Positions 15,673-23,121 of a DNA stretch of 64,000 nt are shown here, piece by piece. The stretch's first letter is position 1. Each line of letters starts with the position of its first letter. The notes under the pieces were generated by a model, which saw nothing but the letters and a program-made list of their open reading frames with translations, was not told where the DNA came from and did no database searches. The position numbers and the translations under genes are program-made. The DNA lies in NCBI GenBank assembly GCA_016803235.1, contig JADCLI010000005.1, forward strand, positions 110,634-174,633, given 5' to 3'. This DNA is from Pimelobacter simplex (GTDB lineage Bacteria; Actinomycetota; Actinomycetes; Propionibacteriales; Nocardioidaceae).

Positions 15673-17447
15673 CAGGCTCCCTTCCCGGGCACCAGCTCGA
15701 GGTAGAGCGTGGTGACGACGAAGTTGACGAAGAACAGCAGCAGGAAGGTGACGACGACCGACTGGTTGACCGACTCCCCCACCCCCTTCGGCCCGGGGCG
15801 CGTGTTGAGGCCGCGGTACGCCGCGACGACACCGGCGAGGAAGCCGAAGATGACCGCCTTGATCTCCCCCACGACGAGGTCGGGGATCTGGGCGAGCGCG
15901 GTGAAGCTCGCGAGGTAGGCGCCCGGCGTACCGCCCTGGATGACGACGTTGAAGAAGTAGCCGCCGAGGACGCCGACCACGGAGACCAGGCCGTTGAGCA
16001 GGACGGCGGCGACGACGCACGCGAGGACCCGGGGTACGACGAGCCGTTGCACCGGGTCGACGCCGATCACCCGCATCGCGTCGATCTCGTCGCGGATGGT
16101 CCGCGACCCGAGGTCCGCGCAGATGGCGGCACCTCCCGCTCCCGCGATCACCAGCGTGGTCACGATCGGCGCCGCCTGCTGCACGACGGCCAGCACCGAC
16201 GCCGCACCGGTGAACGACTGGGCACCGACCTGGACGGTCAGGGTGCCGAGCTGGAGCGCGATCACCGCGCCGAAGGGGATGGCGATCAGCATCGCCGGGA
16301 CCCACGAGACGCTGGTGACGAACCAGAACTGGTCGAGGGCCTCGCGCGCCGCGAACGGCCGGCGGAAGGCGGCCCGGATCGTGTCGAGCCCCAGCGCGAA
16401 GAAGGCACCCGTCTGGTCGAGGGCGCGGGAGACCGGGTCGGGCCGGACGACGGCAGGGGGTCGGTCCGCCTCCTCGTCGTCGGCGACGTACAGGCTCGCC
16501 TCGCCGCTCGCGACCCGGCGCGCGTGCCGCTCGGTCGCCGGGCGCGGCAGCCCGCTGGCGGGCAGCAGCTGGCGCGGCAGCACCTCGATCGCCCGGGCGC
16601 CGGCACGCACCATCGTCGGCGCCCCGGACGGGCCGTCGACCGGGTAGCCGTAGTCGTCGAGCAACGGCGCGTTGCTGGAGTGGTCGACCTCCTCGCTCAT
16701 GCCGATCGGGCCGACCGGGTCGCCGGCCATGAACTGCGAGACGACCGGGTGGTCGGTCAGCAGGAACTGCTCGCGCGGGCCGTACATCACCAGCTGGCGG
16801 CGGTAGAGCATGCCGAGGTTGTCCGGCAGGGTGCGGGCCAGCTCGATGTTGTGGGTGACCACGAGCATCGTCGCGTCGGTCTGCGCGTTGACGTCGAGCA
16901 GCAGCTGGGCGAGGTTGGCGGTGCGCACCGGGTCGAGGCCGGAGTCGGGCTCGTCGCAGAGGATGATCTCGGGCTCGGTGACCAGCGAGCGGGCCAGGCC
17001 GGCGCGCTTGCGCATGCCACCGGAGATCTCGCCCGGCAGCTTGTGCTCCTGACCGAGCAGGCCGACCATGTCCAGCTTCTGCATGGCGATCTCGCGCACC
17101 TGCGTCTCGTTCTTGCGGGTGTGGGCGCGCAGGGGGAAGGCGACGTTGTCGTAGACGCTCATCGAGCCGAACAGCGCGCCGTCCTGGAAGAGCACGCCGA
17201 ACTTCTTGCGCAGCTCGAGCCGGTGCGACTCCTTGGCCGTCACCATGTCCACCCCGTTGACCAGGCACCGCCCGGCCTCCGGCTTGAGCAGGCCCATCAA
17301 CGACTTGAGGAAGACCGACTTGCCGGTGCCGGACGGTCCCAGCAGCGCGGTGATCTCCCCCGGCTCGAGGGTGAGCGTCACGTCGCTCCAGATGTTCTGG
17401 GAGCCGAAGCTCTTCGTGAGTCCGGTGACCTCAACGGTGCCGCCCAT
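15672..17447 (-). CDS. Fused Mce ATPase (MceG/Mkl-like) and YrbE/MlaE permease (YrbEA)
   Basis: 591 residues in one uninterrupted frame. Residues 1 to about 255 are an ABC ATPase: Walker A GPSGTGKS (37-44), Q-loop LFQDGALFG, signature ISGGMRKRAGLARSL, Walker B IILCDEPDSGLDP, switch His VVTHN. A linker of roughly 90 residues, rich in Pro and acidic residues, follows. Then comes a complete MlaE permease (APIVTTLVIAGAGGAAICADLG, IRDEIDAMRVIGVDPVQRLV). In mycobacteria and most actinobacteria these are separate genes, with mceG often elsewhere. No stop or obvious internal ribosome-binding site interrupts the linker. The ATPase powers lipid import; as a fusion, the stoichiometry with the single YrbEB would give one or two ATPase domains per importer. 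Confidence 0.92.
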   Translation of the reverse strand: MGGTVEVTGLTKSFGSQNIWSDVTLTLEPGEITALLGPSGTGKSVFLKSLMGLLKPEAGRCLVNGVDMVTAKESHRLELRKKFGVLFQDGALFGSMSVYDNVAFPLRAHTRKNETQVREIAMQKLDMVGLLGQEHKLPGEISGGMRKRAGLARSLVTEPEIILCDEPDSGLDPVRTANLAQLLLDVNAQTDATMLVVTHNIELARTLPDNLGMLYRRQLVMYGPREQFLLTDHPVVSQFMAGDPVGPIGMSEEVDHSSNAPLLDDYGYPVDGPSGAPTMVRAGARAIEVLPRQLLPASGLPRPATERHARRVASGEASLYVADDEEADRPPAVVRPDPVSRALDQTGAFFALGLDTIRAAFRRPFAAREALDQFWFVTSVSWVPAMLIAIPFGAVIALQLGTLTVQVGAQSFTGAASVLAVVQQAAPIVTTLVIAGAGGAAICADLGSRTIRDEIDAMRVIGVDPVQRLVVPRVLACVVAAVLLNGLVSVVGVLGGYFFNVVIQGGTPGAYLASFTALAQIPDLVVGEIKAVIFGFLAGVVAAYRGLNTRPGPKGVGESVNQSVVVTFLLLFFVNFVVTTLYLELVPGKGA

Positions 17448-17486
17448 GGCGGGTCTCCTGCCTGTCGGTGCGCTGCTCGCGGGGAG

Positions 17487-18518
17487 TCATGGCTGCTCGG
17501 GGGTGGTCGGGCTGGTGGGCACGCCGGTGAACCCGGTCGTGGGCCCGTCGGTCGGCTCGCTCGTCGGGTCCTCCGACGCCTCGTCCGTGGGGGTGGGCGT
17601 GGGCGTCGGCGTGGGCGTCGGCACGGCCGGCATGCCGGTGGGCGGGGTCGCCGACGGCGTGCTCGGTGCCGCGAGCGCGTCGACCGGGTCGCCCAGGAGC
17701 CGGGCCCGGGTGCAGGCGCACTCCTCGGGCAGCACCGGCAGCGGCGAGGGGAGGGGTACGACGTCCAGCGGGGCAGACTGTCGCGCGTAGCGGTGCGCGA
17801 GGCGCAGCACGGTGCGCACGAAGCCCCGCGCCGGGTGGTACGCCGCCAGCGAGGCCCGCAGGCCGCGCCGGGTGTGGAGGTCGTGGCCCGCGCACAGCCG
17901 CACGGCGGCGGCCAGGGACGCATCGTCGATGTCGCGCGGGTCGCGGACTCCGTCGGCGTCGGCGTCGACCGCGGCGCTGGTCCAGGTCGTCGGCATCAGC
18001 CGGAACGGCCCGACGGGAGCGTCCCACCGCGGGTCCCCGTCGAGCACGCCGCCGTCGGTGTCGGCGACCTCTCCGCGCCGGCCGCCGCCGTCGAGCGGCC
18101 TCCCGACGGCGGGTCCGCGACCGTGGTCGGACTCGACCCGGCCGATCGCCGCCAGCACCGTCCAGTCCAGGCGGCAGGCACCGGCGGCGTCGAGCACCGC
18201 CGCCGCCCGCTGGTAGGCCGCGAGCGCCTCGGGCGGCGCGGAGCCGAGCGACCCCGGGAAGTCGCTCGGTCCCCCGACCCGCGGACGCCGTACGACGGCA
18301 GCCGGGTCCACCGCGACCGCGGGTGCGGCCGCGATGCTCGGCGCGGTGGTCGCGCTCCTCGGCGCCCCGTGGTGCGCCGGGGCCGGCGCGGCATCGTCGG
18401 CCGCGGTGCGCAGCACCTGGACGACGCCGCCGGCGAGCCCGGCGGTGGCGAGCACGACGCCGAGCACGGCGATGGCGACGCCGCGGCGGGTGTGCACCCT
18501 GCGAGCTGCCCGAGACAT
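17487..18518 (-). CDS. Secreted or membrane-anchored murein transglycosylase (MltB/SLT_2-like), first gene of Mce operon
   Basis: 343 residues. Signal anchor (GVAIAVLGVVLATAGLAGGVV), then a lysozyme-like domain with LDWTVLAAIGRVESDHGRG, whose Glu matches the catalytic acid, and VGPFRLMPTTW, the substrate-cleft GPFQ-MP motif. An Asp-rich DADADGVRDPRDIDDASLAA calcium-like loop follows, also typical of this group. The C-terminus is a Thr-Pro repeat tail, probably wall-spanning. It cleaves the glycan strand of peptidoglycan. It lies 39 bp before the ATPase-permease fusion in the same direction and is the first gene after a control region holding two TTGTCA-N6-TGACAA palindromes, which suggests it opens the wall for the Mce complex. 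Confidence 0.82.
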   Translation of the reverse strand: MSRAARRVHTRRGVAIAVLGVVLATAGLAGGVVQVLRTAADDAAPAPAHHGAPRSATTAPSIAAAPAVAVDPAAVVRRPRVGGPSDFPGSLGSAPPEALAAYQRAAAVLDAAGACRLDWTVLAAIGRVESDHGRGPAVGRPLDGGGRRGEVADTDGGVLDGDPRWDAPVGPFRLMPTTWTSAAVDADADGVRDPRDIDDASLAAAVRLCAGHDLHTRRGLRASLAAYHPARGFVRTVLRLAHRYARQSAPLDVVPLPSPLPVLPEECACTRARLLGDPVDALAAPSTPSATPPTGMPAVPTPTPTPTPTPTDEASEDPTSEPTDGPTTGFTGVPTSPTTPEQP

Positions 18519-18626
18519 GGCCCTCCCTCTCTGTGGCTACCGTCACACGACTCGCGGCTCAGTCAAGGCGGCACACGGGGGCGGAGCCAGAGTCCGCCGG
18601 CAATTCGCCGGGCGACGTGGCGGATG

Positions 18627-18644
18627 TTGTGACGCGGGTGACAA
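18627..18644. promoter_or_regulatory. Palindrome TTGTGA-N6-TGACAA, proposed operator of transglycosylase-mce operon
   Basis: The 18-bp site differs from the perfect half-site TTGTCA at one base and shares the CGCGGG spacer with the site at 22937. It is 109 bp from the ATG at 18518 (start to nearest edge), exactly the same distance as between the site at 22842 and the GTG of the minus-strand PucR gene. With flanking G and C the palindrome extends to 20 bp. Confidence 0.65.
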
Positions 18645-18710
18645 CTTTTGGCGCCGGCAGCCCGCAGGACTGACAGCCGGCGGCCGCGCGAGCGACCGCC
18701 GGCGACCGCG

Positions 18711-18728
18711 TTGTCAGCGCGGTGACAA
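18711..18728. promoter_or_regulatory. Palindrome TTGTCA-N6-TGACAA, second operator of transglycosylase-mce operon
   Basis: A perfect inverted repeat with spacer GCGCGG, extended by G/C to 20 bp. It starts 84 bp from the start of the proximal site, close to eight helical turns, so both copies face the same side of the DNA. It is in the region between the terminator of the preceding gene (18759-18789) and the transglycosylase start. Confidence 0.68.
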
Positions 18729-18758
18729 CGCGGTGCGCTCAGGGCAGGAAAGACGAAG

Positions 18759-18789
18759 GAGCCGCCGACCCGTCGCGGGCTGGCGGCTC
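18759..18789 (-). terminator. Hairpin terminator after the secreted protein gene
   Basis: GAGCCGCC (18759-18766) pairs with GGCGGCTC (18782-18789), and the loop itself contains CCCG/CGGG. On the minus strand it is followed by a T-rich stretch (CTTCGTCTTTCC), as expected for an intrinsic terminator. It separates the transcript of the 18815-19966 gene from the transglycosylase-mce operon. Confidence 0.65.
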
Positions 18790-18814
18790 TCTCGTCGCAG
18801 GATGGAGCGGGTCG

Positions 18815-19966
18815 TCAGTCGTCGTCCGGCAGCGGCGGGCGGTCCGGCGCGTCAGGGCCGGGCAGCGGGCACTGCCCGCCGAACGGCGAGCAGGCCGAGA
18901 TGTCCCGCAGCACCTCGCGGGGGAAGGGTTCGCCCGGGGCGACCTCGTGCGAGACGACGGGCTTCTGCACCGCCCGCACCGGGTTGTTCGGACCCGACGC
19001 CATGGCAGTCACCAGCGGGCTCAGGTCGTCGCCACCGGTGCCACAGCCGGTGAAGGGCGGCACGTCGACGCCGGTCGAGGCGGGAATCGTCCTGCCCCTG
19101 CTCTCGACGTAGACCGGCGAGTCGAGGGGGCCGAGACTGCCGGGGTGCAGACCGTCGTACGCACCGAGGGGCCCGCCGGAGTTGGGGCTGTAGGCCCCGC
19201 GGTCCGTCTCGCCCCACAGCCGCAGCTCGGTGGAGCGGACGGTTCGGCAGTGCGGGCCGAGGTCGACAGGGACGCCGTCGACCTCCAGGTCGGAGAGCGA
19301 GATGTCGATCCTCCCCTCGATGAGCGCGGTCAGTGCGGGCGCGTCGAACTCGGGATCGCAGCCGATCGTGGCCGCGCTGCTGGTGGACCAGATCTGAGCG
19401 AGCAAGGGGGTGACCTTGCCGCCCTCCCGAGCCGAGCGCATCGTGAGCGTCGCCGTCGCGGGGAGGGATCCGAAGGCGACCAGGCGGACCGGAACCCGCC
19501 CGACCAGTCCGACGTCGACGCCGCCGTCCACACGCCCGACGGGGTAGATCAGCGACCTGAAGAAGCTCCCGCGCTTCTGCGTGGAGAGGTCGTCGGTCGC
19601 GCACGCGGGCTGGTAGAAGGGGTCGGGAACGCAGGGCCGTCCGCGCGAGCAGAGGGCAGCGAACGTGCTCGGATCCTCGATCGGCCAGTTGTAGAGCCCG
19701 TTGTAGAGCAGTCCCCAGACCGGGGAGTCGCCACCCATGGTGATGTACATCCTCGAGCGGGGGACGACGGCGCCCTGGGAGGTGGTGACCACTCCTTCAC
19801 CGCCGCCGCTGATGCGGGTCTGCGGAAGGTCTTGCTCGCCGGGGATCGGGTCGCCCGGCGCGCTGCTGCTGGGCATCGACAGCAGGAGCAGCACCAGCCC
19901 GACGAGGCAGGTGACAGCGATCGCACGCTTCGTCCGGGGGGCGCTGCGGGGGTGGCGAGCTCGCAT
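18815..19966 (-). CDS. Secreted protein of unknown function, Mce-linked (paralogue of 20768-21511)
   Basis: 383 residues. Signal sequence (AIAVTCLVGLVLLLLSMPSSSA), then a predicted all-beta extracellular protein with six or more cysteines. Parts align by eye with the secreted protein at 20768-21511: IDISLSDLEVDG...GPHCRTVRSTELRL here matches YDIRLSSVEAKV...GSNCHTVEPVTINA there, and PPFTGCG matches SFTGCTP. This one adds about 130 residues (including a MYITMGGDSP stretch) at the N-terminal side. The tail is Pro/Asp-rich. No known domain is recognised. Its position just upstream of the Mce operon suggests an envelope role in the same lipid pathway. Confidence 0.7.
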   Translation of the reverse strand: MRARHPRSAPRTKRAIAVTCLVGLVLLLLSMPSSSAPGDPIPGEQDLPQTRISGGGEGVVTTSQGAVVPRSRMYITMGGDSPVWGLLYNGLYNWPIEDPSTFAALCSRGRPCVPDPFYQPACATDDLSTQKRGSFFRSLIYPVGRVDGGVDVGLVGRVPVRLVAFGSLPATATLTMRSAREGGKVTPLLAQIWSTSSAATIGCDPEFDAPALTALIEGRIDISLSDLEVDGVPVDLGPHCRTVRSTELRLWGETDRGAYSPNSGGPLGAYDGLHPGSLGPLDSPVYVESRGRTIPASTGVDVPPFTGCGTGGDDLSPLVTAMASGPNNPVRAVQKPVVSHEVAPGEPFPREVLRDISACSPFGGQCPLPGPDAPDRPPLPDDD

Positions 19967-20034
19967 GATGACCGGTGACCTCCGAGGGATCCGAGAGGGA
20001 CGTTAGTACAGGGCAGGTCCGGGTGGACGTGCCT

Positions 20035-20066
20035 CAGCCGGTGGCGCGGGTGCGCGCCACCGGCTG
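20035..20066 (-). terminator. Strong hairpin after the middle secreted protein gene
   Basis: CAGCCGGTGGCGC (20035-20047) pairs with GCGCCACCGGCTG (20054-20066), a 13-bp perfect stem with a 6-base loop, placed 16 bp after the stop at 20082 (minus strand). It lacks a clear T run. It likely ends the transcript of the two upstream secreted-protein genes. Confidence 0.6.
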
Positions 20067-20081
20067 GGGTTCAGGGCGGGC

Positions 20082-20735
20082 TCACGGGTTGGAGATGTCC
20101 AGGGCCGCGCTGCCGGTGGGCGGGGTGTTGGTCCAGTAGCCGCCGACCGCGATCGTGTCGCCGGGCTGCAGGTCGAGGGTCACGCACATGCTGCCGGTCG
20201 GCGCGCCCGCGCCGCCGTCGATGGTGAGCCCGGACGCTCCGGAGGCGGGCGTGAACCGCTGGTTGCTGTCGTCGAACCTGCCGTTGACGACACCGGTGAC
20301 GCCGAAGGTGCAGTTGGCGGCGCTGACCGTCGCCTTGACGTTCTTCAGCTGGGCGGGCCACGAGGTCCCGGTGGCGTCGCCGGTGACCGCCACGGTCCAG
20401 GTGCCCACCGGGGTGACGGTGGTGGCACCGGCGAGCGGGTTGGTGCAGCCGCTCGAGGACAGGCTGCCGAGCGTGCCGCCGTCGGCGCCGTAGGGCCGGC
20501 TCGAGCCGGAGCTGATGATCGATCCGCTCAGGTCGAACGTCGTGCAGGTGAGCGTCTGTGCCGCCTCGATGTCGGTGAAGCTGACGCTGGTGCCGACGAA
20601 GCTGGCGCTGAGGCCGCCGGTCGGCGTGTACGTCGTGGCGGCCTGCGCGGCGGTGGCGGTCATCGCGACGACCGTGCTGGCGGCGGCGGCCGTCGCGAGG
20701 AGGCCGGTCGCGAGGCGGTGGGTGCGGTTCTTCAT
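20082..20735 (-). CDS. Secreted beta-rich protein of unknown function, Mce-linked
   Basis: 217 residues from ATG 20735, preceded by GAAGGAG. It has a clear Sec signal peptide ending AQAATTYTPT (cleavage near Ala30). The mature protein is Thr/Ser/Gly-rich with five or so cysteines (TLTCTTFDLSG, SSSGCTNPL, AANCTFGV, SMCVTLDLQ) and a Gly-rich DGGAGAPTG turn, probably a beta-sandwich. It ends ALDISNP, parallel to LDLSNPRPPA in the neighbour, a weak sign of common origin. It lies 32 bp after that gene in the same direction, so the two are likely one transcript. No recognised domain. Confidence 0.72.
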   Translation of the reverse strand: MKNRTHRLATGLLATAAAASTVVAMTATAAQAATTYTPTGGLSASFVGTSVSFTDIEAAQTLTCTTFDLSGSIISSGSSRPYGADGGTLGSLSSSGCTNPLAGATTVTPVGTWTVAVTGDATGTSWPAQLKNVKATVSAANCTFGVTGVVNGRFDDSNQRFTPASGASGLTIDGGAGAPTGSMCVTLDLQPGDTIAVGGYWTNTPPTGSAALDISNP

Positions 20736-20767
20736 GGGGTTCTCCTTCGTGGGGTGGGGGGTGGAGC

Positions 20768-21511
20768 TCACGCCGGGGGGCGCGGGTTGGAGAGGTCGAG
20801 CGACAGCGTGTTGTCGGTGCCGGGCACGAGCGCGTTGATCGGGATCGACCCGAAGGTCGGGAAGAAGCCGGGGATGTCGAAGAAGTTCAGCGGCGTGCAG
20901 CCGGTGAAGCTCCCGATCGTGTACGTCGCGGTGAGCGGGCCGCCGCCGTTGATGGTGAAGTAGCCGGTCGGCGGGGTGGTGCTGTCGTCGATCGGGCTGC
21001 TGGCGTTGATCGTGACCGGCTCGACGGTGTGGCAGTTGCTGCCGACGGCCAGCGGCCACCAGATCCCGAACACCTTGGCCTCGACGCTGCTCAGCCGGAT
21101 GTCGTACTTGACCTGCGACTCGAGGTCGAGCGCCTGGCGCGGCGAGGGCAGCTTGGTCAGCGTGCCCGTGACGGGGCCGACCTGGGTCATGGTGACGGTG
21201 GCCCGGGTCGGGATGCCGAAGACGTCGAAGGTCATCACCTGGCTGGGGATGCTCATCGTGCCGTCGACGATCGGCGTCGGGAGCGCCGCGAGCGTGTCGA
21301 TGGTGACCTCGATGGTGGTCGGGCCGATGGGCATGTCGGCGTCGACGTGGGCACCGACGTGCGTGGAGCCGACGGCGTCGTACACGACGGAGAGGTGGCC
21401 GGTGTCGTCGGCCTGCGCGGCGGGTACGGCGACCGCGCTCGCCATCGCGGCGAGCACGGCGACCGCGCCCACGAGCAGCGAGCGCCGGCGTCGGCGGGGG
21501 GTGGTGGTCAC
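20768..21511 (-). CDS. Secreted beta-rich protein of unknown function, Mce-linked
   Basis: 247 residues from GTG 21511, chosen because AGGAGGA precedes it at the right distance and it leads directly into an Arg-rich signal peptide (TPRRRRRSLLVGAVAVLAAM) ending AQADD. The mature chain alternates polar and hydrophobic residues, with MPIGPTTIEVTIDT, IPTRATVTMTQVGP and an NCHTVEP...SFTGCTPLNFFDIPGF pair of cysteines. It aligns by eye with the protein at 18815-19966. It is the first gene on the minus strand after the regulator pair. Function unknown; a role in presenting or binding the Mce substrate outside the membrane is possible. Confidence 0.74.
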   Translation of the reverse strand: MTTTPRRRRRSLLVGAVAVLAAMASAVAVPAAQADDTGHLSVVYDAVGSTHVGAHVDADMPIGPTTIEVTIDTLAALPTPIVDGTMSIPSQVMTFDVFGIPTRATVTMTQVGPVTGTLTKLPSPRQALDLESQVKYDIRLSSVEAKVFGIWWPLAVGSNCHTVEPVTINASSPIDDSTTPPTGYFTINGGGPLTATYTIGSFTGCTPLNFFDIPGFFPTFGSIPINALVPGTDNTLSLDLSNPRPPA

Positions 21512-21623
21512 GGGGGTCCTCCTGGGGGTTCGGGTGCTGTCACTCTTCGAAGCGGCATCGGGGCGGGTCAACGAGGAAGCCCCGCAGGTGCGGGAAATCC
21601 GGACGCCCGTCCGGACGGTGTGC

Positions 21624-22733
21624 TCATCCACGCGCCACCTCCGCGCGCCAGCCGTCGAGTGCGGCGTGGAGGGCCAGGACGACGGCCGCGTGGGACGCGG
21701 GCTCGTCGATCGCGGGCCCCAGCAGCCGCCGGCCCTGCCGGAGCCGGTCGTGGGCGGTCTGCTTGGCGATGTGGTGCGCCGCGGCGACCTCCGCGAGCGA
21801 GGCCCGGGTCTCCAGCCACGTCAGCAGCACCTCGCCGATCTCGACGCGCCGGGCGGGCCGGAGCGCACGCAGCTGGGCGAGGTACTTGTCGACGAGCAGG
21901 TCGGCGAGAGCGGGGCGCCCGGCGACGAGCAGCTCGGCGGCGACGTCGGCGCACGACGTGACGGGACGCTCGGTGCGGATCACCCCGGCCCGGATCGCGG
22001 CGGCGGCCTGCCGGGCGAGCTGGAGCGACTCGGCGACGTCGGCGGCCGGCCGGGCCGGCCCGGTGACGACCCGGTCCTCGGGCTCGAGCCCGGGCACGGA
22101 CCCGTCCGGCACGAGCAGGGCGCGGCCGGTCGGGTCGACGAGCACGTCGGGAGGAGGATCGGGCGGACGCGGCGCCGTGCCGGACACCCACACCACCGGC
22201 AGGTACGCCGCGGCCGGGTCGATGCCGGCCAGCACCAACAGCTCCTCGGGCACCGCCGCCGACGCGAAGACCGCCCGCGCGACCATGTCGCGCCGTGCGT
22301 CGGGGGCCAGCGCCATCATCGTGCGGGCCTGGCGGTGCCCGGCGAGCGCGGCACGGTGCAGCTGGTCGAGGAAGCGCTCCAGTCCGCCGCGCAGCGCGTC
22401 GCGCTCCTCGCGCGGGCAGACCCGGGCGATCACCTGGTCGGCACGCCTGGTCCGCTCGTCGACGACCTGGCGCAGGTCCCGGCTGAGCCGCTCCGCGCTG
22501 TGTCCCCTGACGGCGGCCCTCCGGCCGATCCCCATCAGGGTCGGGCCGACCTGGCGCACGGCGTCCTCGAACCGCCCGTCGGCCACGACGAACGCGCGGG
22601 TGGCGACCACGACCGAGTGGGCGACCGCGGGAGGCAGCGGCCGGTCGGCCGCATCCAGGTCGCCGCACAGCACGGCCACCAGGGCGTCGCCGTCGGCGAC
22701 GTCCCCCCACCGGCGGATCGCGCTCCCGATCAC
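21624..22733 (-). CDS. PucR-type (CdaR/PucR C-terminal HTH) transcriptional regulator
   Basis: 369 residues from GTG 22733, chosen because AGGAGGGAG precedes it; an in-frame upstream start at 22826 lacks such a signal and would run into a palindrome-bearing control region. The C-terminus matches the PucR HTH family: VLLTWLETRASLAEVAAAHHIAKQTAHDRLRQGRRLLG. The N-terminal two-thirds is helical, resembling the divergent regulator at 23122, and probably senses a ligand. The two regulators are diverged paralogues on either side of two palindromic sites. The target is probably the neighbouring lipid-import locus. Confidence 0.82.
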   Translation of the reverse strand: MIGSAIRRWGDVADGDALVAVLCGDLDAADRPLPPAVAHSVVVATRAFVVADGRFEDAVRQVGPTLMGIGRRAAVRGHSAERLSRDLRQVVDERTRRADQVIARVCPREERDALRGGLERFLDQLHRAALAGHRQARTMMALAPDARRDMVARAVFASAAVPEELLVLAGIDPAAAYLPVVWVSGTAPRPPDPPPDVLVDPTGRALLVPDGSVPGLEPEDRVVTGPARPAADVAESLQLARQAAAAIRAGVIRTERPVTSCADVAAELLVAGRPALADLLVDKYLAQLRALRPARRVEIGEVLLTWLETRASLAEVAAAHHIAKQTAHDRLRQGRRLLGPAIDEPASHAAVVLALHAALDGWRAEVARG

Positions 22734-22841
22734 GTCGGCTCCCTCCTGCGGCGCCCGGGCTGGTCCGCGGTACGAGCCAGCCACAGCGCTCTCGCCGCGG
22801 GCAAGGGCCGACCGCTCCGGCGGCACTCGGTGGCCCTTTCC

Positions 22842-22859
22842 TTGTCAGGCACGTGACAA
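22842..22859. promoter_or_regulatory. Palindrome TTGTCA-N6-TGACAA between divergent PucR genes, copy 1
   Basis: Perfect half-sites with spacer GGCACG. It begins 109 bp from the GTG of the minus-strand regulator, the same offset as the site at 18627 from its gene. It is followed by a CGTCACGTG partial half-site. Confidence 0.68.
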
Positions 22860-22936
22860 CCGTCACGTGGTCGGCGGCCCGGGCCCGGCGCCCCTCCCCC
22901 AGCGGTACGACGCCCGCGGCCCCGGCCGCCCGAGAC

Positions 22937-22954
22937 TTGTCACGCGGGTGACAA
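22937..22954. promoter_or_regulatory. Palindrome TTGTCA-N6-TGACAA between divergent PucR genes, copy 2
   Basis: Perfect half-sites with spacer CGCGGG, identical in spacer to the site at 18627. It starts 95 bp from copy 1, near nine helical turns, and lies 168 bp before the chosen start of the plus-strand regulator. The 388-bp gap 22734-23121 holds no gene; these two sites are its only recognisable content. Confidence 0.68.
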
Positions 22955-23121
22955 ATTCCCCCGTGCGTCGACGGGCGGAGGTATGTTCCACGACACACCG
23001 GTGGGGCCGGTGGGGAGGGACTGGACATGCACGCGAGCAACTCGGGCCGCCCGTCCACGGCGACCACGGGCTGGTGAGCCGCAAGGCGCTGGAGTCCGGC
23101 GATGAGGCAGGGCGGGAGTCG

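Noticed and set aside
17580-17640. Tandem 12-bp repeats (GGCGTGGGCGTC type)
   Set aside because: They encode the Thr-Pro tail of the transglycosylase, so they are coding low complexity.
21763-23121. N-terminal extension of the plus-strand PucR gene through the divergent regulator
   Set aside because: It is antisense to the other regulator and crosses the palindromic operators.
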